Below, in pieces: positions 44,749 to 47,540 of a stretch of 47,540 nt of DNA (position 1 is the first letter of the stretch; each line of letters opens with the position of its first letter). Location: assembly GCA_002428965.1 (NCBI GenBank), contig DIYI01000014.1, positions 1 to 47,540 on the forward strand, read 5' to 3'. This DNA is from Jejuia sp. UBA6058. GTDB taxonomy: Bacteria; Bacteroidota; Bacteroidia; Flavobacteriales; Flavobacteriaceae. The notes below the pieces were generated by a model. The model had not been told where the DNA came from, did not search any database, and saw nothing but the letters and a program-made list of their open reading frames with translations. The translations under genes were made by a program, and so were the position numbers.

Positions 44749-44769
44749 TGCATACTTTATTTTTACAAA

Positions 44770-45603
44770 ATGAGCATTTTCAAGAAGCTTCTTAATTTTT
44801 ACATCAATAGCAGTATTCATGTGGCTTTAGCGGTATATGCATTAACATATATTACGCTTCTGGAGTTTGATTTACTTTATGATGAAGCGATGCTATATTT
44901 TGTGTTTTACGCCACCATTACGGGCTATAATTTTGTGAAGTATTTTGGGTTGGCAAAATTCCACCATAGGAGTTTAGCTAATTGGTTAAAAGCTATACAA
45001 ATATTTTCGTTTTTCTGCTTTGTATTGATGGGATATTATGCATTGCAATTGCCACTGGAATTGTTAGTCTATTTGGGGGTTTTCGGATTAATTACCTTTT
45101 TTTATGCAATTCCGTTTTTACCAAAGCGCATCTTTATAGATAAGTACCATAACTTGAGAAGTATAGGTGGATTAAAGGTGTATGTGATTGCCTTAGTTTG
45201 GAGCGGTGTAACAGTGTTTTTGCCATTATTAAGTAATGATTATGGAATAGATGACGATGTATTCATCACCGAATTTCAGCGCTTTTGTTTTGTGATTTTA
45301 TTGATGCTGCCCTTTGAAATAAGGGATTTAAAATTTGATAGTTTAAAGTTGTCTACTATTCCTCAAAGGATAGGAGTGAGGAACACAAAAATTATTGGTG
45401 TTGTAATGGCTGTTTTAATCTTTCTGTTGGAATTTTTTAAAGATGAAACATCCCAAACTCAAATTTTGGTTTTGGGGGTGGTGCAATTGCTAACGGTTTT
45501 ACTTTTGGTGTTAGCGCGAAAAAACCAGAATAAATATTATAGTTCGTTTTGGGTGGAGGGGATTCCTTTGGTTTGGCTTTTGTTGTTGGTGGTTGCCAGT
45601 TAA
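44770..45603 (+). CDS. UbiA-like polytopic membrane protein
   Basis: A 277-residue protein with eight or nine membrane segments and UbiA-prenyltransferase features. The second Asp motif is recognisable: EIRDLKFDSLKLSTIPQRIG with D186 and D190. The first motif (normally NDxxDxxxD) is reduced to GYNFVKYFG, keeping only N54. It may therefore bind substrates differently or be inactive as a prenyltransferase. The frame is open to 44701, but that extension lies inside the 44628-44748 repeat, so I start at the ATG at 44770 (MSIFKKLLNFYINSS). It is divergent from gcvP and convergent with the next gene. Confidence 0.72.
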   Translation: MSIFKKLLNFYINSSIHVALAVYALTYITLLEFDLLYDEAMLYFVFYATITGYNFVKYFGLAKFHHRSLANWLKAIQIFSFFCFVLMGYYALQLPLELLVYLGVFGLITFFYAIPFLPKRIFIDKYHNLRSIGGLKVYVIALVWSGVTVFLPLLSNDYGIDDDVFITEFQRFCFVILLMLPFEIRDLKFDSLKLSTIPQRIGVRNTKIIGVVMAVLIFLLEFFKDETSQTQILVLGVVQLLTVLLLVLARKNQNKYYSSFWVEGIPLVWLLLLVVAS

Positions 45604-45662
45604 ATTCCTTTTAAACCTGACATCTAAATAAATACTTACTCAAGGGATTGTTTAAATCGATT

Positions 45663-46277
45663 CTATTTTGTTCTTAATAAATAGCAATTACTTTTTAATT
45701 GGATATTCTCGCCGTCGTAAATGTCAATTTGCTCCTCTAAATTATACATAAATTCGATTTCGTTTGTCGGACAAACTATTATAAATTTTCCTTTAGAAAT
45801 GAGTTCGCCATATTTATCAAAAATCGAAATTTTAGCATTGTTTTTATAATTATGCATAAAGTCAATATTATACCAAAATCCATTTCCATTTTTTTCAATC
45901 CAAAATGCGGTTTTTGGAATATTGGTAAGTTTCATTAATGAATCAATCTCTTTTTTGAATTCTTGCTTCCATCCAGTTGCGTTTTGTTCGTTAAGATATT
46001 TTTTCATTAGAGAATTGTAAATTTCAATACCATTTTCCTCTACTTTGCTTAGCGTGCAACCAAAGCCAACGATTTCAAAACCATACTTTTCACTGACTTC
46101 ATTTAAACTGGAAGGTGTTAGCATCGATTCACCTATAAATACTATTTGAAGATTATTTTTTGAAATATCAGTTTTAGCAGTCAAATAATTATATCTACTG
46201 AAGAATCCAAAATTCCATAGAATAAATCCAATAGCAAGGATTAAGATTGAAATCAAGATTGATTTTTTAAGTCTCAT
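45663..46277 (-). CDS. hypothetical membrane-anchored protein
   Basis: A 204-residue protein of unknown function. It has an N-terminal signal anchor (KKSILISILILAIGFILWNFGFF) and then an acidic/mixed alpha-beta domain of about 175 residues without a motif I recognise: LQIVFIGESMLTPSSLNE, EKYGFEIVGFGCTLSK and GKFIIVCPTNEIEFMYN. Three cysteines lie in GFGCTL, IVCPT and KSNCYLL. The product is likely to be periplasmic and tethered to the inner membrane. It stands alone: convergent with the UbiA-like gene, and separated from the next minus-strand gene by repeat copy 2. No promoter box is clear. Confidence 0.65.
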   Translation of the reverse strand: MRLKKSILISILILAIGFILWNFGFFSRYNYLTAKTDISKNNLQIVFIGESMLTPSSLNEVSEKYGFEIVGFGCTLSKVEENGIEIYNSLMKKYLNEQNATGWKQEFKKEIDSLMKLTNIPKTAFWIEKNGNGFWYNIDFMHNYKNNAKISIFDKYGELISKGKFIIVCPTNEIEFMYNLEEQIDIYDGENIQLKSNCYLLRTK

Positions 46278-46375
46278 TCTTCAAATAATTACATACAAGA
46301 TATAAACTATAAACTTGAAATAACTTGCGCAAACACACTTTTATTTTAAACTTTCACCAAAACCTTAGCAAGTAA

Positions 46376-46576
46376 GCCCGCGTTAGGGATAGAAACGGCA
46401 TCCTTTATGCGCAGCGTTGGACGACCGGATTTTTCATAGTTAAGACAGATTTCAAACCATAAGGATGAGATTCCGAAACAAGTTCGGGGCCGCTTCGCAG
46501 AAAGATATAGTGGATAGCCCGACCCGAGCACGGGTATTTCATAAAGCGTTAGAAAGTGAAATCGAGGGGAACGCCC
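46376..46576 (+). repeat. structured intergenic repeat, copy 2
   Basis: A 201-nt copy of the element at 41456. The long stem is CTTTATGCGCAGCG (46403-46416) with CGCTTCGCAGAAAG (46491-46504), 12 of 14 paired. The internal hairpin TTCCGAA/TTCGGGG (46471-46477 / 46483-46489) keeps pairing through T-G wobbles. The variable hairpin is ACCCG/CGGGT (loop AGCA) where copy 1 has ACCACGCC/GGCGTGGT. An extra ATTTCA/TGAAAT hairpin is inserted before the conserved AACGCCC end. It lies between the hypothetical gene and the small anti-sigma-like gene. Confidence 0.8.
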
Positions 46577-46599
46577 AAAAAAATGTAAAGAAGGTATTT

Positions 46600-46863
46600 T
46601 TAGTGCTTCGCTAATTCTTCATCAAACTTAGCCTGCATCGCCCTTTTTGTTTTAGGGTCTAAACATTCAGCTTTAGAAGATTCCATAGCCTTAGTGAGTT
46701 TAACGTTGCGTTTGTAGTAAGCGCGTGTAATTTTGCACCAAGACAAACGGATGTTTAGTTTGATTTTTTCCCATGTATTAGCCTCATCATATTGCGCCTT
46801 ATCGCAAATGTGTTGTGCTTCCTCGCAACTTATAAATAAAAGGCCTTTTTTCTTCTGCTCCAT
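46600..46863 (-). CDS. small anti-sigma-like protein with degraded zinc motif
   Basis: An 87-residue protein whose ATG (46863) follows the sigma-factor stop by 2 nt. It begins MEQKKKGLLFISCEEAQHICDKAQYDEA, which resembles the N-terminal part of zf-HC2 anti-sigma factors paired with flavobacterial ECF sigmas. The usual HxxxCxxC zinc-binding helix here reads NIRLSWCKITRAYYK: one Cys is kept, while the His and the second Cys are replaced (Arg/Ile and Thr). It may still bind sigma without zinc, or have lost the function. A longer start at 46890 would overlap the sigma gene by 25 nt and is less likely. Confidence 0.7.
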   Translation of the reverse strand: MEQKKKGLLFISCEEAQHICDKAQYDEANTWEKIKLNIRLSWCKITRAYYKRNVKLTKAMESSKAECLDPKTKRAMQAKFDEELAKH

Positions 46864-46865
46864 TA

Positions 46866-47417
46866 TTAAAACCAATTTTTTTCTAGGCAATCGGCCATGG
46901 CGGTTCGCGCTCTATGGATGATAACCCAAAGGTTAGACGCAGTAATATCTAGTTCATTACAAATTACTTCGGTTTCGTAATTTAAAATGGTTTTCATCTT
47001 AAAAACGTCCGCCTGTTTTTGTGGCAACTTGCCCAAACAGTTGTGTATGGCATCGCCCAATTCGTTGTTTTGCAGGGTGTCTTCGGCGGTTTTATCAAAC
47101 GGATCTGCAACCCGTTCTTCCAACCAATCGCCCTCACTTTCAGCGTCGTTATAATTAATACGTACTTCGGCTTTACCTTTGTTGCTATTAATTTTTCGGT
47201 AATAGTCTATAATTTTTCGCTTTAAAATGGAGATAAGCCATGTGCGTTCGCTAGCTTCTCCCTTAAAGTTTTTCATAGACTTCAACCCCGCCAAAAACGT
47301 TTCAGACACCAAATCCTGCGCCATCTCCCTATCGCTAACACGAGTAATGGTATAGTTAAAAAGGTAGTCGGAATAAAGTTCAACCCACTTATTAGGATCT
47401 ATTTTATGGTCGGGCAT
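46866..47417 (-). CDS. ECF-type RNA polymerase sigma factor
   Basis: A 183-residue alternative sigma factor of the ECF group. Region 2 runs from YSDYLFNYTITRVSDREMAQ through DLVSETFLAGLKSMKNFKGE to WLISILKRKIIDYYRK. A loop with an acidic WLEERVADPFDKT linker follows. Region 4 has LPQKQADVFKMKTILNYETE and ITASNLWVIIHRARTAMADC, the -35-binding helix-turn-helix. It is the first gene of a two-gene unit with the small anti-sigma-like gene. The transcript would start near 47436 from a TATTTTTG box. The unit sits between inverted copies of the structured repeat. Confidence 0.9.
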   Translation of the reverse strand: MPDHKIDPNKWVELYSDYLFNYTITRVSDREMAQDLVSETFLAGLKSMKNFKGEASERTWLISILKRKIIDYYRKINSNKGKAEVRINYNDAESEGDWLEERVADPFDKTAEDTLQNNELGDAIHNCLGKLPQKQADVFKMKTILNYETEVICNELDITASNLWVIIHRARTAMADCLEKNWF

Positions 47418-47442
47418 TCGCGTAGCTCTTTTTTTGGAAACT

Positions 47443-47450
47443 CAAAAATA
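47443..47450 (-). promoter_or_regulatory. -7 box of the sigma factor gene
   Basis: On the minus strand TATTTTTG matches TAnnTTTG and lies 25 nt before the ATG at 47417. No TTG is found at the -33 position, so it may be read by another sigma, possibly its own. Confidence 0.4.
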
Positions 47451-47503
47451 AGCTAAAAATTTCATTTATATAAATGTATGCGAAATGGTTGTACTATTTT
47501 TTT

Positions 47504-47540
47504 GGGCGTTACCCACAAGGGGTCGGGCTTTCACTACTCA
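47504..47540 (-). repeat. structured intergenic repeat, copy 3 (truncated by window edge)
   Basis: Read on the minus strand this is the 3' end of the same element: AAGCCCGACC, a hairpin ACCC/GGGT with loop CTTGT, and AACGCCC followed by an A run. The variable hairpin again has a different sequence but keeps pairing. The rest lies beyond 47540. Its orientation is opposite to copies 1 and 2. Confidence 0.75.

Noticed and set aside
44701..44769. Upstream ATG start for the UbiA-like gene
   Set aside because: The extra 23 codons fall within the inner and outer arms of the nested repeat and precede the natural membrane-protein start.
46346..46531. 61-codon open frame on the minus strand
   Set aside because: It lies entirely within structured repeat copy 2 and its flank and is not conserved in copy 1.

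Overview
The window looks like a chromosomal segment of a marine member of the Flavobacteriaceae (phylum Bacteroidota). The support is the low G+C content, promoters of the TTG-(about 18)-TAnnTTTG type in place of E. coli boxes, the scarcity of Shine-Dalgarno sequences, the type IX secretion/gliding genes gldJ-porU-porV, and an ExbB-ExbD-TonB operon. I see no prophage, transposase or CRISPR array. Genus cannot be fixed from what is visible.

Layout. 1-613: the 3' end of a 23S rRNA, a 5S rRNA and its terminator. 614-9050: housekeeping block with an acyl-CoA dehydrogenase, anmK, an amino-acid dehydrogenase, nhaD, exbB-exbD-tonB-like and folC. 9071-10043: tRNA-Val(TAC) with a textbook promoter and terminator, then a PAS-LuxR regulator. 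10210-22682: murF and gldJ on the minus strand; porU, porV, a small outer-membrane barrel, cdd, pdhA and aceF on the plus strand. 22807-28160: two SDR enzymes, a HAD phosphatase, a SprT-like zincin, a GDP-mannose pyrophosphorylase and a DUF389 membrane protein.

28204-35591 is the most accessory-looking part. It holds a lipoprotein that fuses a GH105-like unsaturated uronyl hydrolase to a BNR/PL24-PL25-GH145-like beta-propeller, a membrane-bound TPR-LuxR regulator, an SDR with an export signal, a nucleotide-translocase-like transporter and a secreted ThuA-domain protein. A 24-nt perfect palindrome just after the -7 box of the carbohydrate enzyme looks like an operator. The genes suggest uptake and processing of rhamnose/uronate oligosaccharides, but no SusC/SusD pair lies in the window.

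35640-45603: MlaF/MlaE-type lipid ABC transporter, a PafA-type phosphatase, a KASIII-methyltransferase-GT2 operon, gcvP and a UbiA-like membrane protein. 45663-47540: a hypothetical membrane-anchored protein, then an ECF sigma factor with a small partner that has lost part of its anti-sigma zinc motif.

The most interesting non-coding signal is a structured repeat of about 170-200 nt, present at 41456-41627, 46376-46576 and, cut by the window edge and inverted, at 47504-47540. Its copies keep the same helices with different base pairs, and two of them bracket the sigma/anti-sigma pair in opposite orientations. A separate nested inverted repeat lies at 44628-44748.
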